Origin: Echinarachnius parma
Lineage: Eukaryota > Echinodermata > Echinoidea > Clypeasteroida > Echinarachniidae
DNA: 64,000 nucleotides
Direction: 5' to 3'
Assembly: GCA_037951105.1 (NCBI GenBank)
Contig: JBAMJV010004323.1
Coordinates: 62,001-126,000 of the forward strand
Shown: positions 9,651 to 21,861 of the stretch, in pieces
Layout: each line of letters starts with the position of its first letter
How positions within the stretch are numbered: position 1 is the stretch's first letter
Notes under the pieces: model-generated
What the model saw: the letters and a program-made list of their open reading frames with translations, nothing else
Databases searched by the model: none
Told to the model about the DNA's origin: nothing
Program-made: the position numbers and the translations under genes

Positions 9651-9939
9651 ACAAGGTAGGCAAGCAACATGAGCTCGCAATAAGTATGGTGTTATGGATA
9701 TGGAATTATATCTCTTTGTTTTGTTGTACCATAAAGGGATGCCATAAGAGGGGAGGTGTGAGTTTACCACAGGGGGATATTGCCCTGTACCCCTCCCTCT
9801 TAATAGATCCACTAGTACTAATGAAGAATGTGCAATATATATTTCTTTATATATTTGTTTGTAGGAGCAATTTAACAGGGGGATGCCCTTAACTCCCACA
9901 ACACCCATCCCCCATTCATTACTTCACTGGTATTATTAA

Positions 9940-10229
9940 GGGAAGGCGTCAAAATTATACATATCGGGCGGCAGCGGGATCCCGCAGTAGCCCGTGCGTG
10001 AACAATGTGCGCAACGCGGTCTCCTGAAATGCATTCTGGCTGCAAGGGAACAATGCGTCATCGCGCTCGAGAACAAAACATGCATTTAATAGCGCGCACT
10101 AGCTGAATGGGACGCCGCGGCCTCCCTGCTTGGAACGAATTTCGAATGCGCGCAATTTAAAACTGTGCGCAAAACCGTTTCAAGCGGGATCCCGCGGTAG
10201 GACGGTAGTGATAATTTTGATGCCTCCCC
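9940..10229. mobile_element. 290-bp CpG-rich MITE with TAA target duplication (Harbinger-like)
   Basis: Ends GGGAAGGCGTCAAAATTAT and the reverse complement of ATAATTTTGATGCCTCCCC match, and the inverted ends extend to GCGGGATCCCGC (at about 9977 and 10184). TAA lies on both sides (9937-9939, 10230-10232). The interior is full of GCGC/CGCG words, unlike its flanks. GGG ends with a TAA duplication are typical of PIF/Harbinger MITEs. Confidence 0.75.
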
Positions 10230-10232
10230 TAA

Positions 10233-11779
10233 GTAAAGAATTATTTTCAGTTGAGGACAACATTCTGTATTTCACAGGCTAGGGGTTCTTGGAGAATGTA
10301 TGAATGCCCTAAAACGAGTTTACCAGTGCACTCATTTGAAGTTTGCACAGATCATCATGGATCCAGATACAATAACGTGTCTCGGCAGGAAATGGCTAAT
10401 AGAATATTTAAAAATCAAAGATAACAGAAATTTGAGTTTTAATATGTGAAAAGAAATTATGAAAACTGAAATTTATATTATTTTACAAGAAAATCACTGA
10501 CCCAAAATGTAAACTCATGATGAATTGCAACATTTTGGACGAATGCGACCTTACAAGATGTGCTTCATGTGAAGTGAGTGCTGTCAATTTAGTAATTTCC
10601 TAATGCCCTTCACGTTATTTTTTTTTTCTGCTTCTAAGGAAATTATCATGAGTAAATCGCTTGTACAAAATTTCCATGAGTAAATCGCTTGAACGTCACA
10701 TTTCCTGCTTCGAAAGACATCCATTATCGGAATTGTCAACAGTCTCATTGATATTTTCTTGCGTTCATTTCCCTCGTACAAAGTAAGGTTTGGCTTTTCA
10801 TAATTATATATTTAATTATGCTTTCCTGAATATACATGTACTGTAATTGTTATGATTGATTTAATTGTAAATGTATGAGCAAAGAAAATAGGGCTTCCCC
10901 GGGATTCGAACCCCGATTGAACTATAAGTCTCTTGTGATGGTTGTTTGTCCCTGAAACCCTTTTGTATAAGATAATAAATGATTTAATTCTTACAATTTA
11001 GCCACTTTTGAATGAACTCTGAGAGAAACACTGTAATGTTTGTTAGTACAGTTGATTAATGACTGACGAACCTCCAGATTGTTAGACCGGTGCTCTACCA
11101 ACTGAACTATAAAGCTCTTGTGATGGTTGTTTGTCCCTGAAACCCTTTTGTATAAGATAATAAATTATTTAATTCTTACAATTTAGCCACTTTTGAATGA
11201 ACTATGAAAGAATATAATGTTTATTTATACAGTTGATGAATGACTAGAGGAAACATGTGCTTCCTGGCAGTACTAGTCATTTAGAATAGCGCCATCTCGT
11301 GGCAGAAGTAGGTATAAAGTTGATGGGTTTTTTACAAGCACTTTCCTGGGCTTGCATAAAGCTTATACATGCTGATGTGATGAGGGATGGCGTCCAACTT
11401 CTATTTTTGAAGAAGGTTTTACAAAATTAAGAATTCTCAAATTGAAAGCCTTATTTTGTTGTTAATGTCCCATGTTAGTACCATTTTATAATATGACTTT
11501 TAGTTATTTTTTCATTGTGATCATTAAATACATATAATATTTTGTCCCTACTGATGTATATTATTTTGCAAGTGCTTTATTATCATATTAGGCACTATAT
11601 ATATCAAACCTATTATATTTATGTTATCATGTATATTTTTAGATTTGGGTATTAGTATATTTTATTATCAAATACCATATCCAACATAGAAAGAAGTAAA
11701 AGTTTGTTGCAAAACAATTATTAAAACGAATTAGATGAAAGAATCAACCTGCATCTACACAATCATGCAGAATCAATGT
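10233..11779. other. non-coding stretch with SINE scraps, no gene seen
   Basis: AT-rich. Holds a short direct repeat TCATGAGTAAATCGCTTG at about 10647 and 10675 and the duplicated SINE remnants listed separately. No exon with splice sites recognised. Confidence 0.5.
10878..11155 (-). mobile_element. two broken family-A SINE fragments in a local duplication
   Basis: 10878-10920 carries the GGGATTCGAACCCC T-arm side. 11068-11110 carries the CCTCCAGATTGTTAGACCGG and CCAACTGAACTATA side. Both are followed by the same CTCTTGTGATGGTTGTTTG sequence, so the SINE remnant and its flank were duplicated about 180 bp apart. Confidence 0.5.
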
Positions 11780-11859
11780 TTAACCCGTTGACTACGATAT
11801 TCTGAAATCTCCATAGACTTTGTACAGAACCCACCTGGTTCCCCTAGTCAATGGGTTAA
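11780..11859 (+). mobile_element. 80-bp TTAACCC mini-element, copy d
   Basis: TTAACCCGTTGACTACGATA ... CATAGACTTTGTACAGAACC ... CAATGGGTTAA; intact TTAA at both ends. Confidence 0.85.
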
Positions 11860-11985
11860 TAGGTGTAGGGGACAAACTTTGGTATTAAAGTGATTCTACC
11901 AGTAATGGAAAATACCTTGAGGAAAATGTACTTGTAAACAATAATGGAACAAAAATCTTTCTTTTTTTTACATCAATATTGTACA

Positions 11986-12218
11986 CATAATGGGTGGAAT
12001 TCACAAAGGAGGTTTGTAGGAGGTTTGTACAAACCATGGTTTGACCAAGGTTTACATCTATGGAATGCCATTTGTAAACTGATGGAGAAGGAATGTAAAC
12101 TCCATACTTGTAACAATGTTGATTTACAATTTACGGTATGCGAGCAGCATTCCATCTATGTAAACCATCTTCGAACCATGGTTTGTACAAACCTCCTTTG
12201 TGAATACGGGCCATTATG
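11986..12218. mobile_element. 233-bp fold-back MITE
   Basis: Inverted ends CATAATGG/CCATTATG, then ATTCACAAAGGAGGTTTG against CAAACCTCCTTTGTGAAT. The pairing goes on through TACAAACCATGGTTTGA and ACATCTATGGAATGC. Open frames on both strands are a by-product of the palindrome. Confidence 0.8.
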
Positions 12219-13389
12219 TATGTAGCAAGAGCAGCTGTAACCAAAAGTGTGTGAATAAATTTATCAGCAACAAAAATTAAAAATGTTCTCCTGTGAACGT
12301 GGGAGGGATAAATTGGAAAGCTAGCCCGCGGCCAGAAACAGAAACTTTGTCTTGTTACCCCTACTTCTTCCTTTTCCCCGGTGTATTATGGTTTCCATGG
12401 CAACTGAGCTGTATATGACAATTGCCTGCAGTGTGCATTTTCTACCAGACTGACAATAGAGGAAATGCGATCATATGCCATCCACTACCGTTTATTGTAA
12501 TTCACAGAGTTGATTCATGATGTACCAGGTTTCCCATCATTGGTGGGTTAAGATTAGGCTCTCTTTTCCTTTTGTTATGGAGAAAAATGCAGGTGAACAT
12601 TTTTGATAGGAGAAATCATGTCTTGCTGCATGAATTCTGGAAAAAAATCATATTGCTTTTAAATTATAGTAAGTTATTATTCTTATTTATACAAAAGATG
12701 AATATTTTCAGATAAAATGATCAAGTATTGTGTCTTGGAGAGGTGATACCGTGCTGCATGAATGTTCGAACAACAAATGTGGGTCTGTTTTTTTTCCCCC
12801 TTCATGTTTTGTACCAGAATTCATCGAGAGATCATGTATTGCTGCGTGGAGAAGCCATTCCTTTATATATATGTATAGTAGTACAAAGTTATTAATATTT
12901 CACATAATAAACACAAGCTTTTTTTCTTTAAATAATAATTTGTCATTGAGAAAGGGGAAAGAACCTCCAGTAGTCTTGGGGAGTTGATGTCTTGTGGCGT
13001 GGAAAGTGAGAGAAATAAAAACATATATAATTTTTTTTGTATCGCAGAAAGTAATTATTATCCCCTCACTTCCAAATAATACTCGCCTTCTTGCACATCT
13101 GTGGTAATTTGGTAGTTATTACCAAGCGAGAGCGAGCAATCGAATCACGAATGAATGGCCAATCACAAAAGAGTACATGATGACTTGAAGCCGTGGGGAT
13201 ATAATGATTTTTTTCTTTGCTCAACCTCAAATTGTATTTTTAGGTAGCCAGGTACAAGCACATGTATATGTGTGAGAGTCCTTGAAAGCAATTAACCCAT
13301 GGTCCTGATAATAATCGGGCTGTGATGTGTAAAATAAATATTGTACTAAAACAAATAGTCTTGTCCTGGTTAAATGCAATGAAAAATAT
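12219..13389. other. non-coding stretch, no gene seen
   Basis: AT-rich with runs of T. The words CTGCATGAAT and GAGAGATCATGT recur between 12610 and 12850, suggesting a worn tandem repeat. Nothing coding recognised. Confidence 0.45.
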
Positions 13390-14251
13390 ATATTTGGTCA
13401 AAGTCGTATCATTAGAGAAAGCATACACTCCATACTGTGTGTATTGTAGATGGTCATACATCCGAGGGACGAGGGTTCGTGTAATTTTGAAAGCAGTTTG
13501 TGAAAATGACTATGAATAGATCGTGTGGTCATATCTATTTAAAGAATGAATGTGTATACATCAGAATCAGTAGTTCTGGATCAATATCTTGATAAAATTA
13601 CAGGGCATCAATATTTTAGTGACAGTATGTCAAATAATGCATAATTGCAGGTCTTTTGATTTCAATCATGATACAATTGGAAAAGGAAATCTGGATTGAA
13701 ACACAGACTAGATGTACAGGTATTATGTACTATTGTTGGAGAACATCTCCCCAGTGAAATGTCTAATCTAGAATTATCTCAAAATATAATTAATGTTTCC
13801 ATGTTCTATTTATACCAGATATTTGGTCAAAGTCATATCATTAGAGAAAGCATACACTCCATACTGCGTATATTGTCGATGGTCATACATCCGAGGGTCC
13901 GTGTAATTTTGAAAGCAGTTTGTAAAAATGACTATGAATAACTCATGAGGTCATATCTATTTAAAGAATGAATACATGTATACATCATAATCAGTAGTTC
14001 TGGATCAATATCTTGATCAAATTGCAGGGAATCATTATTTTAGTGACAATACATGTAAAATAATGAATAAATATAGATGTCTTTTGATTTCAATCATGAG
14101 ACAAATGGAAAAGGAAATGTGGATTGAAACACAGACAAGACAAGATGTACATGTATTGTGTACTATTGTTAGAGAACATCTCCCCAGTGAAATGTCTAAT
14201 CTAGAATTATCTCAAAATATAATTAATGTTTCCATGTTCTATTTATACCAG
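13390..14251. repeat. tandem duplication, 2 x about 430 bp
   Basis: 13390-13818 and 13819-14251 both run from ATATTTGGTCAAAGTC to CTATTTATACCAG with scattered substitutions and small indels. No coding content is conserved across the two copies. Confidence 0.85.
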
Positions 14252-15280
14252 GTTTCTCTCACTCTCAGATAAAAAAAAAATATTTGAATTTAATAAGAAA
14301 GACAAATATTTAAAAGATAAGCATCTAGAAATGAACTTTTAACCATCCTCGAAATGAACTTTTAACTATCCTTGTGATCAATGCGTCCTACATTGTTCTT
14401 CAAACTTTTTATCATTTGAACTTTCATTCACATGGTCAAGTGAAATGTTATAGGAAATTCATGTATCCAGAGTTTGTGGTTTAACTGAGGCAACACGGGA
14501 GGAAAATACTAGAAATAGTAACAGAGATGATGAGTGGGTTACTCTACTCGGCCTAGAAATAGAATTTTGGACTCGGAAACCTGTTTGATTTGAACTCCAG
14601 TGATTTGGACTGGAACAAGTGTGTCAACCATTTCAATTGGACTTTGATGTTGTTTTTTCTGCTGTTGATGACTCCGTATAAAGGCTTGTTTTACAACATT
14701 TTTTTTTTAAAGTAAAAGGAACAGGCTAGAATAAGTATTACTCTCATAAATATTAGGCATATTCTTGAAAATAGAACCTCTGACTCAAAACCTTATTGGT
14801 TTACATGATCTTGTGGCACTTTTTTTTGTATGCGTCTTTATCATTAAATGACTAATGATGGTGCGTGACCTTTAAGTCATTATTTTTCTTCTGTTCATTA
14901 GTTCCTGCGATATAGATCCCTCAAGATTGGTACTGTAGATTGGCAGAATAGGTGTTTGTAAAGCGTGGCATTAATTGTTTAATTTAATCCACATGTTTTT
15001 TGAGGGGGAAAGAATGATTAACGGAGCTTCACACGCTTTCGCCCTCACCTTCCTTACGATGGGTATCAGTTTGGTGATGATTTGATTGCGATACCGATTT
15101 GTTTCTTTAAAAATAATTCCATATGTTTGGTAGCTAGGGGAAATGAATAGTTTTCAGGGGAAATAAATATTTCACGGACCCGCACTGGCTTATCACCCTC
15201 CCCTTTCCCCCAAAGATGGGTATCAGGTTAGTTTAGTTTTGGTACGTGCCCGAGACATTTTGGTAGACAAGTGACGAGAC
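14252..15280. other. non-coding stretch, no gene seen
   Basis: AT-rich; contains short duplicated phrases (GAAATGAACTTTTAAC near 14330 and 14350; GGGGAAA...AATAATT and GATGGGTATCAG near 15058 and 15216). No exon recognised. Confidence 0.45.
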
Positions 15281-15284
15281 GAGG

Positions 15285-15905
15285 AGGTACAGTCAGACCT
15301 GCTCTATAGCAACCACCCATTTATAAAGACCTAGTTAGCAACTCAATTGACTACTTGTTTGATACTTAGGCTTAGCCCTGTCTTCCAAAATATTAGGGTT
15401 TCATGAATATGGGACTGATGTAGTAGGGTCCTTTTGCAATTAAAATACCTAGTAATGAACTGATTTATTCTCTCAATCTTGTGTATTGATTAATGGAATG
15501 ATAAGCCTGTTAAATGATATACATGTATACTTCTGCTGTCTGGGGTGGCCAAATATAGCTTTCCTCTGAAATTGTAATGGGAAGTGGATGACATATCTGA
15601 TTTCTTTTGGATAATGGACTTGACCCATGCATTCAGGAGTAATACAACTATTATCTGAACTGTAATTATCTTAGCTCTACTTGTAGGGAGTCCCTGCATT
15701 ATTTGTATTATTTTAATGATACAGTCAAAACTGCTTTAGAGACAACCTGTCTTTAAAGAGTATATGGCGAGATAAAGACCCACTGACTATAATTGTGACT
15801 ACCTGGCTACAAAGACCTCTTTTCTCGTCTCATTATGTACTTTGCATGTCAATGAACTTATCTATAAAGACCATCTGCTCATTAAATCTTCCTTCTGTGG
15901 TATTT
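15285..15905. repeat. repeats of CAGTCAAACCTG / AAAGACC type
   Basis: ACAGTCAGACCTGCTCTATAG near 15290 and ACAGTCAAAACTGCTTTAGAG near 15721 begin similar segments rich in TATAAAGACC words. A related copy starts with GCAGTCAAACCCATCTTAG near 18271. Probably a dispersed repeat; no ends defined. Confidence 0.5.
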
Positions 15906-15992
15906 ATTGACAAGAAAGACACTCCAATCATATCATATGTCTCATTTATGTTGAAACCACATAGATCTACAATGTAGGATGAGTTCTTCTTC

Positions 15993-16090
15993 GTTGATGC
16001 CCGTTCAGGACTGATTGATTTTGCTATAACATGCATTCTCCATAGACCCCCAAGCCCGAGTATTTTTGGGACCAGTCCTGAACGGGTTAA
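15993..16090 (-). mobile_element. second TTAACCC family (GTTCAGGACTGGTCC), solo copy
   Basis: Inverted ends CCCGTTCAGGACTG and CAGTCCTGAACGGG, then TTAA at 16087-16090. Interior GCATTCTCCATAGACCCCC and GAGTATTTTTGGGACC match the array at 50819-51320. Confidence 0.7.
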
Positions 16091-16759
16091 CGGTGCCATA
16101 GATTTTTACAGCCCTATGGCATTTGTGTGTATTAACGGTGATGCAAATATGCAACATGGCATTCAAAGAATTAATTTTTAAAAAATGATTTTAATCATAC
16201 ACCTATTTATAAGATATATCCATATGAGTCATGACTCATTAGAAAAGACATCGTGTTGGAGGGAATTCCTGCTGGGAATCCAGTGTGTGTAGACCGCATG
16301 GGAGAATGCACATTGATAATTGTATTACAGGCTTCCAGCCAGGATTCAAACATTGGATGCTGATTGGTGATTAGGGGGGAATAATTATCAAAGCAGCGGG
16401 GGTTATGATAGATAGAGCCAGAGACAAAAGCTGGACAGAAATGATAAGGGACAATAATTCTGGGGAATGAATGCACGCATCTGCCCGAGGTCGCTCATTG
16501 CCCAGAGGATCTTGTATTAGATTGAATGAGGGTTTTTTGGTGAATGTGTATGTGTGTGTAACTAGATTTCGTGCAAGCTAGGAATAATTATGACTATTTA
16601 AGTGCAATATAATGATATGACAATTTGCTAGCAAATAATCCCCCAAACTCATTAAAACAACATCAACTTTTGTAGTTTGAATGATTGAATATTAACAATT
16701 TCTCTAATTTGGAGTTTGTTCATTTGTTTAGAGGAGGACTTTTTTTTGTGTTTGGTTGA

Positions 16760-17090
16760 GTTAATTACCAGTTTCAAATGATGAAGTTGCTATTAGCCAA
16801 CCATGGCTATCTTTTAGTCACATAATTGTTGAGTTGAAATCATATAATTTCATCTAAATTTTGATTTTGGGGGGATTCGTAAAATATATAGCATGGCCTT
16901 TTTAATTACCATTCTCAAATGATGAATATGCTATTAGTCAACCATACTAGCTGCCTTTTAGTCACATTAGAATAATGCGAGTTCTAATGATTTGATTTTA
17001 AATATAAATTTCACTATTTTGGATTTGTTGGAGAACCAGCTTTCAAATGATTAATATGCCATTACTCAACCATAATTGCCTTTTTATACT
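16760..17090. repeat. three degenerate tandem units of about 130 bp
   Basis: TTTCAAATGATGAAGTTGCT (16771), TCTCAAATGATGAATATGCT (16913) and TTTCAAATGATTAATATGCC (17040) each precede ...CAACCAT... and CTTTTA. No coding signal. Confidence 0.6.
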
Positions 17091-17339
17091 CAGAGCTATG
17101 CACCCGCGCTTGTGTTCACTGTGACTGTACAATGAAGGAGACAATAGAATTACTCAGTAAAACAAGAAGCGTCATCATTCGTACATCATCACTCCCGCCT
17201 CACTGATTCCGTGATTCGAGATAGAGTGGACAGTTGTAATTTAGGGGACTTTCTAATAATATAAATAGAAATTGGAAATCCATGATTTTTATCAATAAAT
17301 TAACCCATCTGTTCATTGATTTTTTGAGATATGCAACCG

Positions 17340-17800
17340 TGATTCCTTGAACCGTCAATATTTGATATTTGTAATTGTGGGTTTTTCCAAATGCATCAAA
17401 ACTGAAAAACTCTATTTTAACCAAGAAGACCCTCTAATTTCCCTGGTAATTATGCGTAACTGATCAGGAGCTTATGAATCATCAAATTGTAGACGTTTGT
17501 AATCAATGGTTTTTCTAATTAGATACATCAAGACTGAAAACTCTTTATTTTTATTAGTATGAAAACACTCCCTTTTCCATGTACATGAGTTAACTAAGGA
17601 ATCATCACAGTGTAGACATTTGTAATCAAGGGTCTTTCTGATTAGATACATCAAAACTGAAAACTCTTTGATTTTTACTAGTATTTAGAGTAAAGAAAAA
17701 ACCTTTGAATCATCAAAGTGTAGACATTTGTAGTCAAGGGTCTTTCTAATTAGATACATCAAGACTTAAAACTCTTAAGTTTACAGTATACATGTACACA
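17340..17800. repeat. tandem repeat, three to four units of 108-124 bp
   Basis: GAATCATCA...TGTAGAC at 17476, 17599 and 17707 begins units that share TTTGTAATCAAGGGT, CTAATTAGATACATCAA and AAACTCTT. A weaker unit precedes them at about 17342. Confidence 0.75.
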
Positions 17801-18269
17801 TCCCCTTCAATTCTTTTCTGGGTTAGATACCAGTGCGCAACCATGAGTCACCTTTCCTTGTTATTTGAGTCAGCAAAATGTCCTAATGATTTCGATTTCA
17901 TTGGAGAAAGTTTGCGCACTGCTGTCGCAAAACATTTGCAGGTGCCATTAATCAATTAAGAGCGTAAGAGAAAAGTCATCTCGGTGGTAGCCGTGCCACT
18001 GAGCAAAACTACGCCTTCGTCTGGATCGAAACGCTGTTGGTGGGTTGCCGTGGTGATGCAGCCACGTCACATGACCAACACATTTTCTGACTCATTTGTT
18101 GTTGTTCCTGCCCCCGCAGTACTACAGGTGTATACAAACTTCAATGAGGGCATGTTTCTGTTGAGCTATGTAAAGGTTATTTTTTAGAGAGTTATATATT
18201 TTGTCTTTGAATGTTGAGAGGGAAACGACTAGACACTTCCAGCACTGAACTCATAATTAAGAATCAGAA

Positions 18270-19620
18270 TGCAGTCAAACCCATCTTAGTGGCCACCTGT
18301 CTTTAGCACCCAACCTACCTATACTGTAGTGGTAGCCAAAAGTGATCCCCTGCAGAGAAAAACCTATGTTATGGAACCTGTCTAGAGTGGCCACTTTTCT
18401 TGCTTCCTTTTGGTCTCTATATGTGTTCTGGTTTTTGCATGGGGAAAGCATATACCTGGTAAAAAAAAAAAAAGGATGGGAAAGAAATAGTTTTGTAAAC
18501 TCATATCACGTACATAAAGCAGCTAATATAAACATATATTCTTTTATTTCTTCTCAGTATATTCCTTTCAAAGAAGTTCTTTTATTCACATGAACAATCT
18601 ATAGTAAATTATAAGTGCACTGTAGATACGCTGTATGTACATGTAATTACCAATCATATAGAAATTTGTGAAACGATGCCTTTCAGAAATCGAAATATTG
18701 ATTGTTCACCCTACGCATGTTTCTAAACCCACACATACCTACAAGTAAACACAAACTAGAAATCATATGATTTAGAAAAAATGGGTGTATTAATAGAAAA
18801 AGTGTGATCATGTGAAGTAATATCAACCTGTTGTTATTTATAAAGCAAAATTGCATTCAATTTTGAGCCCATTGTTGCACCTGCAGGGAAAAGTTACAAA
18901 AAGAAACAATCTGAAGATTAATATGGTCAGATCGATAATCGCTCACAGATCAGAAAACCAAACCCCATCTCTTGAAATCAAGACTCCATATTGACAGTGG
19001 AATTCAGGTCACATGACAATCAACGCGTGAGCAAAAGTAGGCCAGAGTAGACCTTGGATGGGCCCCCACTGAAAAATTAGTTCTAGCCTTTTTTTGATTA
19101 CAAGATCAACCGAAGTGCGGCTTCTGATGGTTTTCACATTGGATAGCTGTCAATTTTGACACAAATGTGGCAAACCTGGTATTACTCAGATTTTTGTTGT
19201 TATTTGGCTTCTTTGCGGATGACCTAAATTGTCACAGATGTGGATGGTGCTGATGCTTTACAGAAGTATCAACTCCTTTTTCTCCAGGCTATGTTCTCTT
19301 TTCTACCTTTGCCCAAGGAGTACCTCCTTGCTTTGCCAACATCATCACGCGAAGAGTCTAAGAGATCTAAATTCTGAGCTAATATGCATTTACTGATCTT
19401 ATTAGAATGGCAAGACAAAATCAGGGCAAAGAAAGACAATGATGGAGCAAAAAGGTGTGAGCGAAGGGAGGAAATTGGGAAACAAAAAGTTAGATGGCAA
19501 AAAGCAGGGTGGGGTAAAATAAGAAACAAAAACAAAATAAGGATAGGAAAAAAGGATAAAGTTGAAGAGAGAGAAAAAAGACAACAGAGTGAGGAAAATG
19601 TGAGTTGTAATGTTAAAATA
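18270..19620. other. non-coding stretch, no gene seen
   Basis: Starts with the CAGTCAAACC-type repeat (18271-18410). The remainder is unique AT-rich sequence with an A-rich patch near 19410-19600. Open frames there are low-complexity (K/E-rich or F/L-rich) and lack splice context. Confidence 0.45.
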
Positions 19621-19626
19621 TTTGTT

Positions 19627-19710
19627 TTTGACCTGTTGCTTACGTACGGGAACCCAGTGGGCTATGTACAAGGTCTATGGGGATTTCAGAATATTGGAGA
19701 GAATGGGTGA
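19627..19710 (-). mobile_element. 80-bp TTAACCC mini-element, copy e (worn)
   Basis: CCTGTTGCTTACGTACGGGA, GGGCTATGTACAAGGTCTAT and GGGGATTTCAGAAT match; the terminal TTAA motifs are mutated. Confidence 0.6.
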
Positions 19711-19978
19711 AATGAAGATGGATAGACAGAGAAAGAAAGAGGATACATCAAATCCAGAGACCTTCCCACATACGTACAGTTGATGGTGGCCTCTCCCTCT
19801 CCATACGTATCCGAGTAGTGAAGATGATGGAGAGAATGAGAGAGAGATAGATGCCCCCTGGTCCGGTTGCCATGGTGATGTTTGCTGATGTCACTCACAA
19901 GCCAGTCCCGCACCCTCGGCCCTCCTCAGAGATGGAGGGCATCTTGAATCCTTGCCACTTGTGATCAAAACAGGGATA

Positions 19979-19980
<2 letters not shown>

Positions 19981-20009
<29 letters not shown>
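19981..20009. repeat. poly-G tract
   Basis: Run of about 28 G interrupted once by T. It sits between two copies (19925, 20158) of a CAGAGA(T/A)GGAGGGCATCTTG phrase, i.e. within a local duplication. Confidence 0.9.
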
Positions 20010-20215
20010 TGGGGGGAGCAGCAACCTTTTCCTTGAGGGAGGGGGAGACTGGGCCAAAAATATAAGTTTTTATCTATTACCGTTATTATTTTGTAGCAAA
20101 TCTACCCCTTGCCATGGCTCTGTCTTGAAGCAATGTTATTTGTAATTCTCAGCCCTATTCAGAGAAGGAGGGCATCTTGAATTCTTGCCGCTCCTGATCA
20201 CTGATGTTGATGTTC

Positions 20216-20445
20216 CGTAACAAATCTTGTTTCCGTTCGATAACTTTAGTAATGTTACACAGATTTTAAGGAAATTAGATATGAAGGTGTATGGTATCAA
20301 AATACAGCTTCAGTTCGATTTCGGAGTATGTAGGTCAAAGGTCATAGCTCATTAAATATGCGAAAATAGCTAATTATGTATCCGAAAATGTGGTTTCCGT
20401 TCGATAACTTTCGTCCTGTTTGACAGATTTTAATGAACTAAAAAG
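20216..20445. repeat. fragment of the 165-bp core repeat
   Basis: GTTTCCGTTCGATAACTTTA at 20230 and 20393 with TATGTAGGTCAAAGGTCATA and TAATTATGTATCCGAAAATG between: about 1.4 units of the array at 44866-45430. It lacks the capped ends seen there. Confidence 0.75.
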
Positions 20446-20738
20446 TTGAGTGAAAAATGGGGTCTTCATTCACTTCTTTCATAGCAAACAATACATTCAT
20501 AGGGTCTTCACCTTGACCGTACGTCTCCCTCTTGGCAATATCAGAAGTAGGTGCATATCTTATCCATTTTGTTGTCCTCCAGCAAGAAATCAAAACCTTT
20601 GCAGTATGTGCTTATTATTAGACGAAGTGAAGAGGAGAATAACTTTGAACAATGAAGGAAAGCTTCCCAGTGATCTCACTGCTGTCTTGTAACTCTCGTT
20701 AATTTTTTACCTCAGATTTATATAATTATAATGGTGTT

Positions 20739-21295
20739 GTCACATGTATCACCGGTAGGGCCTCACCGGATAGCGTAAACGGATGCCCGGACGGATATAA
20801 AATTTGCGAAATCAAATTATCCGGTGGTGAAAGTCGCCTCCATAGCTTCATGCACAAAACATTCTGCGGGATAGAACAACATACATGTACATCGCTTGAC
20901 AAGGAACGCATTTGCCGAACAAGAAACAGACAAGAAATGCATACAAACGGATTGATAATTTGGCTCTCCCTCGGGTGTCCGTTAAAGGGACTGTCCCCCT
21001 TTTGCAAGCCAAATTTCAAAAGTTGCGAGGGTATTGTCTTATATGAAAGAAAATGTCATTTAACAGCATGCCTGAAAAATTAGAGCTTGAAATCTCTTTT
21101 TCGTGGAGTTATAGACCTCAAAATAAAACGACTGACAGTGTTTAATTGTGCATTATACGAGTATTCACCCGGTGCGAAATTTTGCACACGGATTCCACGG
21201 AGTACCACGTTGCTGCGCGTGACCCCTACTGGAAACTGTTCAGACGATTTGTAAAAGGCGGACAGTCCCTTTAATGCTATCCGGTGACATGTGAC
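20739..21295. mobile_element. TIR element interrupted by a TTAA-type MITE
   Basis: Outer ends GTCACATGTATCACCGG (with a duplicated CTCACCGGATAGCG) and GCTATCCGGTGACATGTGAC are inverted. 20982-21274 is inserted in the right arm. Removing it at TTAA gives CCGTTAATGCTATCCGG, close to the opposite arm's CCGTTTACGCTATCCGG. Confidence 0.65.
20982..21274. mobile_element. 293-bp TTAA MITE (TTAAAGGGACTGTCC ends), nested
   Basis: TTAAAGGGACTGTCC at the left and GGACAGTCCCTTTAA at the right; flanks CCCTTTT/AAAAGG extend the ends. Target TTAA on both sides. No coding frame of its own. Confidence 0.8.
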
Positions 21296-21861
21296 AAGGT
21301 CTCTACATATCCCTGTATGGACTTTTAAACTGAGAACCATGAAACCAAAGAATATCATTTATCTACCCATCTTCGAATGCAATTTATACCTCAACTACTG
21401 TTTTAATACCAGACATATTGGAAGTAAATTTTATTTTATTTTGTTTTCCATTTGCTGTTTTTTCGCTGTAAACTTCACTGGCTCTGATTCATAACGTCTA
21501 TCTAGGAGCGGTAATATTCACTGATTGCCTTTTAAATCAATTTCAAAAGGGTATTAGATCCATTAGAGCTATAATCTTGTTTGTAATAACTTGTGCACAT
21601 GTACATGTGCATCTAGCTGTACTAGTAATATCGCTTTTTTATTACATTTGAAATGGGCATGTGTTCAATAGGGCTTTAATTAATTAAAGTTAATTACTCT
21701 TATTATTTCAAACATAGAACTTAGGCAGAAAAATTGCAAGATCCTCTGTCGCAATTATCATGTATCATGTATGGCTTACTGACTGAGATAATATTTACTG
21801 ACTGCTTCTCAAATCCCTTATAACTATAATTGTAATGCATTATTGTTTGTTTTCAAAACAC

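Noticed and set aside
12730-12987. Open frame of 85 codons
   Set aside because: No similarity recognised; the sequence includes poly-T and short repeats and no splice signals fit.
19384-19710. K/E-rich open frame and its F/L-rich antisense partner
   Set aside because: A purine-rich stretch opens both strands; it ends in a mini-element copy and has no splice context.
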